64,000 nt of DNA from Armatimonadota bacterium (GTDB taxonomy: Bacteria; Armatimonadota; Fimbriimonadia; Fimbriimonadales; Fimbriimonadaceae), in assembly GCA_018268395.1 (NCBI GenBank), contig JAFDWQ010000001.1, positions 710,644-774,643 of the forward strand, given 5' to 3'. Below the pieces are notes generated by a model. The model ran no database searches. It was not told where the DNA came from and worked only from the letters and a program-made list of their open reading frames with translations. Shown here one piece after another: positions 25,096 to 33,750 of the stretch. Numbering within the stretch: the stretch's first letter is position 1; each line of letters begins with the position of its first letter. Both the position numbers and the translations under genes were made by a program.

Positions 25096-26514
25096 CTAGT
25101 CTTCGACCTTGCAGCGCACGGCCGCCAGCGTCTGACCGGTCAACCGGCCTTTGACTTCGGCCTTGCCTGTCAACGCGATCTGTGCGAAGAACACGGCCTT
25201 GTCCACGACGTCGCCTGACTTGTTCAGGAACTCGGTCTGGGCGTTCGTGGTCACGTCCACTTTCATTCCGGCCGAGCCGTTGAACCCTTCCCATTCGCTC
25301 AGTGAGAGGCTGAACGTTCCCGCATTCGGGTCCGCGACGGAGACGCTTCCTTTTGCTTCGGCTTCGTGGCCACCGCCACCGCCGCCACCGCCGTTGCCGT
25401 CATCGTCGTCCAGTTTCGCCTTGGCCGCCGCGAACACGTTGGTGTCGCCGTTGTACGTCCCTTCGAGTTCGACGTCAGCCGCCGTCGGCAAGGCCGCGAA
25501 GAACTCCTCGGCCGTCATCCGGACGCCATGACGGGAGCGGAACACGGTGTTCGCGCTCGTCGTGACGAGGACGACTGCTTCCTTCGGGACGAAACCGGAT
25601 GCTTGGCGCACCTTGATCTTGAACGTTCCGGCCGGCTTGTTCACGTCCTGCGGAGCGCCTTTCGCCTCAGACGGGTGGTTCCCGGTCTGGCCTTCGATCT
25701 TGACCGCAGTCGCCTTCAGGGCCCGGACTCCGATCGAGAAAGTCCCACGCACTTCGACGCGCTTGCCATTGGCCAGGACAGGGTTCGGATCACCGTTACC
25801 GTTGAAAACGGCCGTATTGGCGTCCATGTACACCTGGAAAGAGCGGCCGCCTTGGGTCAATGTGAACCGAAGGTCGGGTGCCGTGCCGGTCAGGCCGCTC
25901 ACGGTGCCGTGATAGTCCTCGTTGACGTGCCTGCGGTCGTCGCTCAGGCCGTTGCCGTTCGATTCGCGCAACACCGGCGTGATCTTTCCTGCGGATTCGA
26001 CCCAGTTCGCGAGGTCGAAGTCGACGATCAAACGGTCGTCGACCGAGCCGAGGTTCTTCGGCGAACTGAACGCGAGGGTCAGCTTCGATCTGCCCGCGCC
26101 GGCGTCGAGACTGTCGGCGAACTGGAGGGCCGTACCGCTCGAGGCTCCCTGACGGAACACCGTGACGTCCTTTCCAAGCGTGACGCTTACGGACGTGAAC
26201 GGTCCGCCCGTCACGTTCGCCATGGAGAAGAACTGGAACTTCTGTCCACCGCCGTCGCGCAGCGACCGAAGATCGGTGACGATTCCGGCCGCGTCTTCGA
26301 ACGAAGTCTGGGAACCTGCGGCCGAGTTGACTTCGACCTTATAGACCGTCACCCAGACGTGGTCGTTCCCGTCCATGCTGTCCGTGGCGAACAGGGCAAA
26401 GGAGCCGCCTCCGCCGCCTCCCCCACCGCCGGAAGAGGATCCGCCCCCACAGCCGAGGGCTCCCAAAAGAGTCGCCGTCAGAACGGCCGAAAACAACAAC
26501 AGCGATCGTTTCAT
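25096..26514 (-). CDS. lipoprotein with DUF4382- and DUF5666-like domains and poly-Gly tracts
   Basis: A lipoprotein signal (MKRSLLLFSAVLTATLLGAL) ends in Leu-Gly-Cys, followed by an extreme linker of Gly and Ser (residues 22-38). The first domain (residues 39-180; FALFATDSMDGNDHVWVTVYKV) matches the DUF4382 pattern of secreted beta-proteins. After it come beta-rich repeats of the DUF5666 type, where VEVRGTF, VELEGTY and AEVKGRL repeat. A second Gly run separates the last repeat. The function is unknown; it is probably an outer-membrane-anchored surface protein. The Gly codon runs are slippage-prone. The start is taken at the second Met, 26514. Confidence 0.75.
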   Translation of the reverse strand: MKRSLLLFSAVLTATLLGALGCGGGSSSGGGGGGGGGSFALFATDSMDGNDHVWVTVYKVEVNSAAGSQTSFEDAAGIVTDLRSLRDGGGQKFQFFSMANVTGGPFTSVSVTLGKDVTVFRQGASSGTALQFADSLDAGAGRSKLTLAFSSPKNLGSVDDRLIVDFDLANWVESAGKITPVLRESNGNGLSDDRRHVNEDYHGTVSGLTGTAPDLRFTLTQGGRSFQVYMDANTAVFNGNGDPNPVLANGKRVEVRGTFSIGVRALKATAVKIEGQTGNHPSEAKGAPQDVNKPAGTFKIKVRQASGFVPKEAVVLVTTSANTVFRSRHGVRMTAEEFFAALPTAADVELEGTYNGDTNVFAAAKAKLDDDDGNGGGGGGGGHEAEAKGSVSVADPNAGTFSLSLSEWEGFNGSAGMKVDVTTNAQTEFLNKSGDVVDKAVFFAQIALTGKAEVKGRLTGQTLAAVRCKVED

Positions 26515-26559
26515 CGTCACACCACCAGACTAGAGGCAGTCACCTTCGGCGCTGATACC

Positions 26560-27021
26560 TCAGTCCGTTGACTCTTGATACGCCGTGAGCTGCTCGATGT
26601 GATACACATCGTGCCCGACCATGGAGTTCGCCGTGTCCATGACACTCATCGGACCCCGCTCTTCATGGACGGCCGTCGCCTTCCATTGCTCGTCGGAGAG
26701 CGTCATGAGCCACTCGACGGTTTTCTTCCTCGCTTCCTCGAATTCCGCCAATTTGGCCATCAGGTCGCACGACGCATAGCCGTTGTCCAGCGCCATCTGC
26801 TCTTCGTCATAGGCTTTGATCGCTGATCCCGGAGCCTCCACGCACTGCTTCATCCGACCGAGCAAGATCGGCTCCCAGTCGGCCATATGGGCGACGACTT
26901 CCCGTGGCGTGAACCGACCAGGGTGGGTGGGGACGTCCTTCAGGTTCGACGGCATGGCCTGGACGGCACGGCGCAAGATGTGGGGCGAGAGCGTCAGTCC
27001 AGGGAAGAGGTAAGGCTTCAC
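26560..27021 (-). CDS. DinB-like metal-binding four-helix protein
   Basis: The 153-residue product fits the DinB/YfiT superfamily. The segments REVVAHMADWEP and GHDVYHIEQLTAY supply the two of three metal-binding histidines best recognised in this fold. Members are thiol-dependent transferases or of unknown role. The frame is open far upstream, but that part would overlap the divergent esterase. The GTG at 27021 gives the compact family length, although no good ribosome site is seen. Confidence 0.7.
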   Translation of the reverse strand: MKPYLFPGLTLSPHILRRAVQAMPSNLKDVPTHPGRFTPREVVAHMADWEPILLGRMKQCVEAPGSAIKAYDEEQMALDNGYASCDLMAKLAEFEEARKKTVEWLMTLSDEQWKATAVHEERGPMSVMDTANSMVGHDVYHIEQLTAYQESTD

Positions 27022-27061
27022 ACGTGCATTCTTAGCCCGACGAAGGAGCATACTGGGTCTG

Positions 27062-28954
27062 ATGACACCGATCCTGCTCGCGGCGATCCTCGCTCCCGCC
27101 CAAGACCAGGCGCTGCGGCTTCCGGCCCTGTTCTCCGACCACATGGTCTTCCAGCGCCGTTCGAAAGCGCACTTCTGGGGCTGGGGGAAACCGGGCGAAA
27201 AGGTCACGGTGAAGGTCGGCTGGACACCGAAAGCCTGGTCGACCGAAGTCGGCCCGAAAGGCCAATGGGAGGTCAGCGTTCCCACGGCGCTCGCAGGCGG
27301 CCCTTACGACGTCCAGGTCAAGGGCTCGAAGACGATCGACCTGAAGGATGTCATGATCGGCGAGGTCTGGGTGTGCTCGGGCCAGTCGAACATGGAGTGG
27401 CCGATGGCCGCGACAGACCACGCCCAAGAGGACATCGCCGGCGCGACCAACGGACGCATCCGTCTGTTCATGGTCGAGAACAAGATGACCGCCACGCCGC
27501 AGGACGACTGCAAGGGCACATGGCAACGAAGCACTCCCGAAACGGTCAAGGATTTTTCCGCCGTTGCCTATTTCTTCGCCAAGGAACTGAGCTCGAAGCT
27601 CGGCTGCACCGTGGGCGTTATCGATACGACCTGGGGCGGTACGGAAGCCGAACTTTGGACGAGCACGCCCGGGCTCAGAAAGCTGCCCGACTTCGCGGCG
27701 CGGATCGACCAAGCAGGCCAGGCCGAAGAGGGTTACCGCACAGCCTTGGCGAAGTGGAAGAAGGACGGTCAGGCGAAGGACTCTGGCTACGTCCGTTGGT
27801 CGGAACCGTCGTTCGACGACTCGGGCTGGACGAAGCTGTCCCCTTCAGGCCCCTGGGGACAGACCGAGCTCAAGGACTTTGACGGCGTCGTCTGGTTGCG
27901 CACGACCGTCGATCTCGGTCAAGAAGACCTGATCTCGGGAAGCAGTCTCGATTTCGGCCCGATCGACGATTACGACGAGACTTGGGTCAACGGCACGAAG
28001 GTGGGATCGACCGACGGCTACGACATCGAACGCCGTTATCCGGTTCCGGACAGGCTGTTCAAGCCCGGAAAGAACGTGATCGCCGTCCGCGTGACGGACT
28101 TCGTCGCCGAGGGTGGTTGGTCGCGTCCGCCCCAGATCGTGAAGCCCGGGTTCAAGCCGATCGTGCTTGACGACTGGAAAATGAACCGCGGGCCGTCGAT
28201 CAAAGACATCGGTCAGCCGCCCGCGTACAACGCGCCGCGAGCGTCCTTGCTGTACAACGCGATGATCCACCCGCTGACGCCGTTCTCGGTCAAAGGCGCC
28301 GTTTGGTACCAAGGCGAAGCCAATGTAGGACGCGCGTTCCAATACCGCACCCTCTTTCCGGCGATGATCGAGGACTGGCGGCGGGCCTGGCGGTCTGACC
28401 TTCCCTTCGCGTTCGCCCAGATCGCTCCGTTCGACGGCTACGGTTCGGCGGCCGCCGCGGAGTTGCGCGACGCGCAGACGTCGACCCTCAAGCTGCCGGG
28501 GACCGGCATGGTCGTGACCACCGACGTCACCGAGAACGTCAAGGACATCCATCCGCGTGACAAGCGCAGCATCGGGCACCGGTTCTCCTTATGGGCCCTG
28601 GCCAAGGTCTACGGCCAGACCGGGTTCGAATATTCCGGCCCGATGTTCCAGTCGGCCAAGGCCGAGGGCGGCAAGATGCGCGTCACGTTCAGCCACAGCA
28701 AGGGACTGACGGCCAAGGGCGGCGCCCTCAAAGAATTCGAAGTCGCCGGCTCCGACCACAAGTTCTATCCGGCGACGGCCGAGATCGTCGGCAACGAGGT
28801 TCTCGCCTGGTCTCCCCAGGTCGCGTCGCCGGTCGCGGTTCGGATGGGCTGGTCGACGGCCCCGCTTCCGAACCTCTTCAACGCGGCGGGCTTGCCTGCC
28901 TCACCGTTCCGCTCGGACGATTGGCCGGGTTTGACCGACAAGGCGAAGTGGTGA
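27062..28954 (+). CDS. sialate O-acetylesterase (SASA family, SGNH hydrolase)
   Basis: A short signal peptide (MTPILLAAILAPAQ) precedes an N-terminal beta domain (LPALFSDHMVFQR). The SGNH block I reads EVWVCSGQSNMEWPM, with Ser as nucleophile. AVWYQGEANVGR is the Gly/Asn region of the SASA family, and DIHPRDKRSIGHR supplies the catalytic Asp-x-x-His type block. A beta-sandwich insert (residues 230-390) resembles the galactose-binding-like module common in this family. It should remove O-acetyl groups from sialic acids or plant glycans in the periplasm or outside. Length 630 is normal for the large form. Confidence 0.85.
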   Translation: MTPILLAAILAPAQDQALRLPALFSDHMVFQRRSKAHFWGWGKPGEKVTVKVGWTPKAWSTEVGPKGQWEVSVPTALAGGPYDVQVKGSKTIDLKDVMIGEVWVCSGQSNMEWPMAATDHAQEDIAGATNGRIRLFMVENKMTATPQDDCKGTWQRSTPETVKDFSAVAYFFAKELSSKLGCTVGVIDTTWGGTEAELWTSTPGLRKLPDFAARIDQAGQAEEGYRTALAKWKKDGQAKDSGYVRWSEPSFDDSGWTKLSPSGPWGQTELKDFDGVVWLRTTVDLGQEDLISGSSLDFGPIDDYDETWVNGTKVGSTDGYDIERRYPVPDRLFKPGKNVIAVRVTDFVAEGGWSRPPQIVKPGFKPIVLDDWKMNRGPSIKDIGQPPAYNAPRASLLYNAMIHPLTPFSVKGAVWYQGEANVGRAFQYRTLFPAMIEDWRRAWRSDLPFAFAQIAPFDGYGSAAAAELRDAQTSTLKLPGTGMVVTTDVTENVKDIHPRDKRSIGHRFSLWALAKVYGQTGFEYSGPMFQSAKAEGGKMRVTFSHSKGLTAKGGALKEFEVAGSDHKFYPATAEIVGNEVLAWSPQVASPVAVRMGWSTAPLPNLFNAAGLPASPFRSDDWPGLTDKAKW

Positions 28955-29006
28955 GGAAGTGCTGCGGTTCATCTCCGCTTTCTGCGCGGCTTTCCGTCTT
29001 GAGCGG

Positions 29007-29044
29007 CCCGGCTGAAGCCGGGGGTCCAGCGGACTGAAGTCCGC
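29007..29044. repeat. pair of short palindromes of REP-like type
   Basis: CCCGGCTGAAGCCGGG and GCGGACTGAAGTCCGC are two near-perfect hairpins in tandem, each with CTGAAG at its centre and joined by GGTCCA. Such paired intergenic palindromes are common mobile or structural repeats in several bacterial phyla. Only one copy pair lies in this window. It sits between the esterase stop and the tRNA genes. Confidence 0.5.
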
Positions 29045-29066
29045 GCTCCATAGTTCCGTTCAAATC

Positions 29067-29141
29067 TGGAGCCTTTGACGAGAATCGAACTCGTGACCTT
29101 CCCCTTACCAAGGGGATGCTCTACCGCTGAGCTACAAAGGC
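29067..29141 (-). tRNA. tRNA-Thr (GGT)
   Basis: Read leftward, the sequence folds as a cloverleaf. It has acceptor GCCTTTG/CAAAGGC, a D arm AGCTCAGCGGTAGAGCA, an anticodon stem TCCCC/GGGGA with loop TTGGTAA (anticodon GGT), and a T arm CACGAGTTCGATTCTCGT. The discriminator is T and CCA is encoded. The short variable loop AGGTC fits class I. Confidence 0.93.
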
Positions 29142-29152
29142 CGTTATGGGTC

Positions 29153-29238
29153 TGGTGGGGAGTGCAGGATTCGAACCTGCGAAGGCATTCGCCGACAGAT
29201 TTACAGTCTGTTCCCATTGGCCACTCGGGCAACTCCCC
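29153..29238 (-). tRNA. tRNA-Tyr (GTA)
   Basis: Acceptor GGGGAGT pairs with ACTCCCC. The anticodon loop CTGTAAA within CAGACTGTAAATCTG gives anticodon GTA. A long variable arm (CGGCGAATGCCTTC) marks a class II tRNA, as expected for bacterial tRNA-Tyr. The T loop is GGTTCGAATCC, and A plus encoded CCA end the gene. It lies 11 bases upstream of tRNA-Thr on the same strand, so they are likely one transcript. Confidence 0.95.
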
Positions 29239-29356
29239 AGACTCAGGCGGCCATTATACCGCCGGACCCGCCGCGACGGAACCCGCCGCATGAGTCCTCC
29301 ATCTATATTCGGCTCGTGAGTTCGGCTCCCTGTAGGGAAGTCGTCAAAATAGCCTT

Positions 29357-30178
29357 GTGGACGACGACCCACCTCCGAAACCTCCGACATTAGAGCGCGT
29401 AACGAAACGCCTTTGCGTTCTCTGGGCCAACACGTTCCGTTCTTACATCGAATCTGAAAGGAACAGCGATCCGAAGTTCTGGGACGGCGAAGTCGAGTGC
29501 TTGCGCGACTGGCTTTTCAAACATTGCGCATCAGAGCTGACCGGACGAGAGCGGGCCCGCCACCACCTGGGAGCCGGATCCTGGGAGCGGCGGGACATCA
29601 TCGCAGACTCGTGGGATCGTCAGGCCGCCGTTCCCTTGTTGTGGGCTACGCGCGCCTTGGACCCCCTTCCAGCTTGGGACTTTCCCTTGGGATGGGAGGA
29701 GGTCGGGATCGACACGAGCGAATTCCCTGATTTCACGTCCTTCTGTAAAGGCCCGATCCTTCCGATCGAGGAACTTGAGGAGGCGGGCAGGGTCATGGAG
29801 ACCGTGTATTGGAGGCTCAGGACTCCGATCGAGGACTCGCGGGACGGCGATTATCGCCGCATGCTTATGGGAAGGGCGGCGGCCCTCGGTCACGTCCTAT
29901 TGGCCAATGACGGTGATCTCGCCCTTTCCGACGGCAGGTCCGTCGCCACGCTGGACGATGAAGAAGTCGAAACCGTTTGGGGCGTAGCCATGGAACGTCT
30001 TTACGGCCTCAATTGGCTTTGTGGTCAGGAGGAGGACTGGGACTTGGTCACGGCAGATACGGTCGTCGATTGGCTTTGGGACGAGAACTGGGGCGAACCC
30101 AAGCGGCCTTCTTCCCTTGTCTCAAAGATTAGCGCAGTCATTCGGACTGTGATCCGTCGCCCCGGTGGTCCACAATGA
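29357..30178 (+). CDS. DUF4272-like protein
   Basis: The 273-residue soluble product ends its conserved part with ERLYGLNWLCGQEEDWDLVTADT. This matches the DUF4272 pattern (E-R-x-x-A-L-N-W-L, then W-D-x-V-x-T-D-T). An upstream R-x-A-x-x-L-L-W-A-T-R-A-L block also agrees. The biochemical role of the family is unknown. GTG at 29357 is the likely start. The gene ends only six bases before leuC, but the pair is not known to be functionally linked. Confidence 0.6.
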   Translation: MDDDPPPKPPTLERVTKRLCVLWANTFRSYIESERNSDPKFWDGEVECLRDWLFKHCASELTGRERARHHLGAGSWERRDIIADSWDRQAAVPLLWATRALDPLPAWDFPLGWEEVGIDTSEFPDFTSFCKGPILPIEELEEAGRVMETVYWRLRTPIEDSRDGDYRRMLMGRAAALGHVLLANDGDLALSDGRSVATLDDEEVETVWGVAMERLYGLNWLCGQEEDWDLVTADTVVDWLWDENWGEPKRPSSLVSKISAVIRTVIRRPGGPQ

Positions 30179-30184
30179 GGCCAG

Positions 30185-31570
30185 ATGCCGAAGACCCTGT
30201 TCGAGAAAGTCTGGGACGCCCACAAAGTGGCCGACCTGGAAGGGGGAGGGGCCCTGCTCTACATCGACCGCCACCTGGTCCACGAAGTGACGAGCCCGCA
30301 GGCGTTCGACGGACTCCGGGAGGCCGGGCGCCCGGTCAGACGGCCCGACCTCACCTTCGCGACGGTCGACCACAACGTCCCGACCGACGGTCGGCCGATC
30401 GACCCTCTCACCCTGTCCGGCAAGCAGCTCACCGCCCTCGACCGCAACTGCCAGGAGTTCGGCGTCCCTCTCTTCGGCTATGACGACCCCCGCCAAGGCA
30501 TCGTCCACATCATCGGCCCCCAACTCGGCCTGACCCTGCCTGGGCTCACCATCGTCTGCGGTGACAGCCATACCTCGACTCATGGCGCGTTCGGTGCCCT
30601 GGCTTTCGGTATCGGGACGACCGAGGTCGAACACGTTCTCGCGACCCAGACGTTGCGCCAAGCCGGCAAGCCGAAGACGTTGGCCATCGAGACGACCGGG
30701 CGGCTTGGTGAGCGGGTCACGCCCAAGGACGTGATCCTCGCCATCATCCGTAAGCTCGGGGCAGGCGGAGGCACGGGCTATGTGGTCGAATACCGGGGCG
30801 ACGCCGTTCGCGCGATGCCGATGTCAGGCCGCATGACCGTGTGCAACATGAGCATCGAAATGGGCGCCCGGGCGGGCATGATCGCGCCCGACGAGACGAC
30901 CCTGGACTATGTCGCGTCCGACGACCGCCCCTATGCGCCGCGCGGCGAGGACTTTGAGCGCTTGGCCTCCTATGCGCGTTCGCTCCCGACCGACGAGGGG
31001 GCCGCGTTCGACCGGGTGGAGCACCTGGACACGGGCAACCTCAAGCCCCAAGTGAGCTGGGGCACGACTCCCGCCATGACGGTCGACGTCGACGGCGCCA
31101 TCCCCGAGCCGAGGGACGCAGGCGAAGAACGCGCCCAAGGCTACATGGGTCTCAAACCTGGCGTGGCGATGTCCGAACTCGTCGTCAATACCGTGTTCAT
31201 CGGTTCGTGTACGAACGCTCGGCTCGAAGACCTTCGCGAAGCCGCCGCACTCGCCAAAGGCCGCAAGGTTTCGGGCGGGGTCCGGGCGCTGGTCGTCCCA
31301 GGATCGGCTTCGGTCCGGCTCCAGGCGGAACGGGAAGGCCTTGACCAAGTGTTCAAGGACGCTGGCTTCGAATGGCACCGTGCCGGCTGCTCGATGTGCC
31401 TCGGGATGAACGGCGACATTGTCCGGCCGGGCGACCGCTCAGCGTCGACCTCGAACCGACCTTACGAAGGCCGACAAGGGCCCGGCGCACGAACGCACCT
31501 CGTGTCGCCCTTGACCGCCGTCGCGACCGCCGTCAAGGGCCACTTCGCCGACCCGCGGGATCTGAACTGA
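30185..31570 (+). CDS. leuC: 3-isopropylmalate dehydratase large subunit
   Basis: This aconitase-superfamily subunit isomerises 2- and 3-isopropylmalate in leucine synthesis. Cluster-ligand cysteines appear in [13 protein letters not shown] and [10 protein letters not shown]. The substrate-binding N-terminus [10 protein letters not shown] and the [21 protein letters not shown] block are intact. The 461-residue length is standard. A small subunit (leuD) is required for activity but is absent beside it; the next gene is convergent and unrelated. leuD must lie elsewhere, or the subunit has another partner. Confidence 0.92.
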   Translation: MPKTLFEKVWDAHKVADLEGGGALLYIDRHLVHEVTSPQAFDGLREAGRPVRRPDLTFATVDHNVPTDGRPIDPLTLSGKQLTALDRNCQEFGVPLFGYDDPRQGIVHIIGPQLGLTLPGLTIVCGDSHTSTHGAFGALAFGIGTTEVEHVLATQTLRQAGKPKTLAIETTGRLGERVTPKDVILAIIRKLGAGGGTGYVVEYRGDAVRAMPMSGRMTVCNMSIEMGARAGMIAPDETTLDYVASDDRPYAPRGEDFERLASYARSLPTDEGAAFDRVEHLDTGNLKPQVSWGTTPAMTVDVDGAIPEPRDAGEERAQGYMGLKPGVAMSELVVNTVFIGSCTNARLEDLREAAALAKGRKVSGGVRALVVPGSASVRLQAEREGLDQVFKDAGFEWHRAGCSMCLGMNGDIVRPGDRSASTSNRPYEGRQGPGARTHLVSPLTAVATAVKGHFADPRDLN

Positions 31571-31646
31571 GAGCTCGATCACTGCAAAACGTGCAACGTT
31601 AAGCTCTCGGGCCTTGGCCGGCGTCAGGGGTTGAACTGCGTTAAAC

Positions 31647-32351
31647 TCACCGAGGCAAGGCGGGCGTGAGCGGCCCGTTCTTTCGCAAGATCGTCTGGAG
31701 GTCCTTCCAAGACAGTTTCAACGTGAACGGTCCCGAGGCGTAGGAACCCAGTTCATAGGGAGCGAACTCCCAACTCAGGCCGTCCTTCCCCACCCAGAAG
31801 TTGTCAAGCTGGTGCCGGTTGAAATCCGAGACCATGCCGTTCTCGATCCAGTCCGTCCCCTCCTTCCGCATCGCTTCGCCGAGCAGGAGCCGTTGGAGAA
31901 GAGCCCGGCCGCTCGTATCGAGGACGAAGGCTTCCTTCGCACCGAAGCGCCGCGGCTTACCGCCGACATAGCCGTAGTTGAACGTCCAAACGAACCCGAG
32001 ACCGTGCGCTCCGGCCGTGTAGGTGTAGCGACTGGTCTGGAAACTCACGAGACGGGGCCGCTGGAAGACGCAGCGGACGTCGGACTCGTAGTCGTACTGC
32101 GCCGACGGCATGTCCTTCTTCATGTCCGGCACTTCGTTCTTCGCCGAAGCCAGAAACTCGCTGAAGTCCTTTCGCTCGCGGGCGAAGACGTCGTTCCGGG
32201 CGAGCCGGGTCAAAGCGTCGACGGGTCTGGGAACGGCGGCCGTGGCCACGACCGACCAGTAGCCCTTCCGCTCGTCGGAAAGCTTGAGGTTCTCGTCGGC
32301 CGTGAGAGCCGACCCAGGCGGCAGGAGGACGAAGGTCAGCGCAGCAATCAC
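31647..32351 (-). CDS. secreted DUF3298-like protein (RsiV C-terminal type)
   Basis: From the GTG at 32351 the product has a signal sequence (VIAALTFVLLPPGSALTA) and a mature domain of about 215 residues. The segments SFQTSRYTYTAGAHG and FVLDTSGRALLQRLLL fit the DUF4163/DUF3298 family, found as periplasmic domains of RsiV-like proteins. Those bind lysozyme in Bacillus, but function here is unknown. The upstream extension of the frame lacks a signal peptide and was not used. Confidence 0.6.
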   Translation of the reverse strand: MIAALTFVLLPPGSALTADENLKLSDERKGYWSVVATAAVPRPVDALTRLARNDVFARERKDFSEFLASAKNEVPDMKKDMPSAQYDYESDVRCVFQRPRLVSFQTSRYTYTAGAHGLGFVWTFNYGYVGGKPRRFGAKEAFVLDTSGRALLQRLLLGEAMRKEGTDWIENGMVSDFNRHQLDNFWVGKDGLSWEFAPYELGSYASGPFTLKLSWKDLQTILRKNGPLTPALPR

Positions 32352-32430
32352 GTGACGAGTATGCGCGAAGGCGGTTCGGCCCGTCCGAGCCAATTGACTT
32401 TGCGCGGGACATGGCGTAACACTCTCCAAC

Positions 32431-32919
32431 GTGAGACCGTTCTTGATCCTCATCGTGCTGGCGGTGTTGACACGGCCTGCAGCCGCCCAACGTCAAGACC
32501 CCTTCAGCGATGGACCGACCTTATGGTCGGGCCAGAAGGACACTGACGCGCTTCTGAAGTTCCTGGCTCAAAAGCGAAAGATCGAGGTCCCGTCAGACTG
32601 GCAGGGTCAGACCCGACTTCTCTCCGACCACTATTGGACCCTCGTTTCAGTCCACGCGACGATCGCGGAAGACATCCGACGGCTGAAAGACTTGGTCCGA
32701 GACGATCCTGATGAGAACGCACCGCTCGTCAAGTCGCAGCTCGCTCGGCTTCAAACGCGCATCGATGAGATCAAGAAGTCCGGATGGAACCGGGTCGTAG
32801 ACGCACTCCTCGTCCTCGTCCCACGTTATGCCGACGAACTACGGACGATGTCGATGGACCCAAAGGGCATGGTCCAAAACCTCCTCGACCTCGGAGACCG
32901 AACGAGCGCCTGTCGGTAG
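32431..32919 (+). CDS. hypothetical secreted protein
   Basis: GTG at 32431 starts a signal peptide (MRPFLILIVLAVLTRPAAA) with a good Ala-x-Ala cleavage site near residue 19. The mature part of about 140 residues is helical and charged (for example RLKDLVRDDPDENAPLVKSQL). No family is recognised. It lies upstream of the tRNA-Gly promoter and is divergent from the DUF3298-like gene by 79 bases. Confidence 0.55.
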   Translation: MRPFLILIVLAVLTRPAAAQRQDPFSDGPTLWSGQKDTDALLKFLAQKRKIEVPSDWQGQTRLLSDHYWTLVSVHATIAEDIRRLKDLVRDDPDENAPLVKSQLARLQTRIDEIKKSGWNRVVDALLVLVPRYADELRTMSMDPKGMVQNLLDLGDRTSACR

Positions 32920-32944
32920 GCAGCGTCCTCGACCGCCAAAGGCC

Positions 32945-32973
32945 TTGACACGCCGCCACGGACCACGCACAAT
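32945..32973 (+). promoter_or_regulatory. sigma-70-type promoter of tRNA-Gly
   Basis: A perfect -35 box TTGACA (32945-32950) is followed by a 17-base spacer and CACAAT (32968-32973) as -10. Transcription would begin near 32980, about eight bases before the tRNA. It may also serve the caspase-like gene, which starts 46 bases after the tRNA. Confidence 0.7.
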
Positions 32974-32987
32974 GCAACCGTTACCGA

Positions 32988-33062
32988 GCGGGCGTAGTTC
33001 AACGGTAGAGCGTCAGCTTCCCAAGCTGAATGTTGCGAGTTCGAGTCTCGTCGCCCGCTCCA
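32988..33062 (+). tRNA. tRNA-Gly (CCC)
   Basis: Acceptor GCGGGCG pairs with CGCCCGC. The D arm is AGTTCAACGGTAGAGCG, and the anticodon stem TCAGC/GCTGA bears the loop TTCCCAA (anticodon CCC). The T arm is GCGAGTTCGAGTCTCGT, with discriminator T and encoded CCA. It is a complete class I tRNA reading GGG codons. Confidence 0.95.
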
Positions 33063-33108
33063 GTCCTACTCGACGAACTCGACAGCCCCGCCGTCCGTCT
33101 GAACATCC

Positions 33109-33747
33109 GTGCTGACCGCCTTCTTGGCCTGCACCCTGAAACCCGAGGTCCCCACCCCCCGGACCTGGTTGTTCGGAGTGGCGTGCACGACGTTCAAGGA
33201 CCGGCGCTTCCACAACCTACCGGCCGAGGGACGGGCGATGGCCCTTCCAGAGTCCCTAGAACGGACGGGCGTCCCAAGGTCGAGGATCGTGTGGCTCCGT
33301 GACCGCGACGCGGAAACGAGGCGCGTCGATTTCGAGTTCAAGGAGATGTTGGGACGGGTCAAACCCGGCGACACCTTGGTGGTGTTCTATTCGGGCCACG
33401 GTTACTTCCAGGACGGAAAACCTCAGTTGGCGACGTACAACGCCGAAGTCGCCTCATCGGGATGGAGGATCGAAAGGGTCTCGTCCTGGCTGTCCAAGGC
33501 GTTCAAAGGAAGCTGTCTGGTCGTCGCGATCGATTGCTGCGCATCGGGTTCCATGTTGCCCTGGTTCCAAAACCAACGGTTCCCGGTGACGTTCCTCGCT
33601 TCGGCCAAGGGAGACGCGCAAGCCCCGGAAGGATGGTCGTTCCAAGAACTTCTGGGAGCCTCCGTCGCAAGGCACGGTCAGGACTGGGCCGCTGTCCGTC
33701 GGGACATGGACGACGGATGGAACGGCCAGACGTGGTCCGGCGGATAG
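33109..33747 (+). CDS. caspase-like cysteine peptidase (prokaryotic orthocaspase, p20 domain only)
   Basis: The 212-residue product shows the caspase-hemoglobinase dyad. His97 is in VVFYSGHGYF and Cys144 in AIDCCASGS, where D-x-C-x-S-G is the family form. The N-terminal strand (TWLFGVACTTFKD) and a central IVWLRDRDAET agree with the peptidase C14 p20 fold. No p10, regulatory or partner domain is present, so it is a minimal form. An in-frame stop at 33100-33102 limits the start to GTG 33109 or later. A Cys at residue 8 is too close to the start for a lipobox. It lies right after tRNA-Gly and may share its promoter. Confidence 0.8.
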   Translation: MLTAFLACTLKPEVPTPRTWLFGVACTTFKDRRFHNLPAEGRAMALPESLERTGVPRSRIVWLRDRDAETRRVDFEFKEMLGRVKPGDTLVVFYSGHGYFQDGKPQLATYNAEVASSGWRIERVSSWLSKAFKGSCLVVAIDCCASGSMLPWFQNQRFPVTFLASAKGDAQAPEGWSFQELLGASVARHGQDWAAVRRDMDDGWNGQTWSGG

Positions 33748-33750
33748 AGT

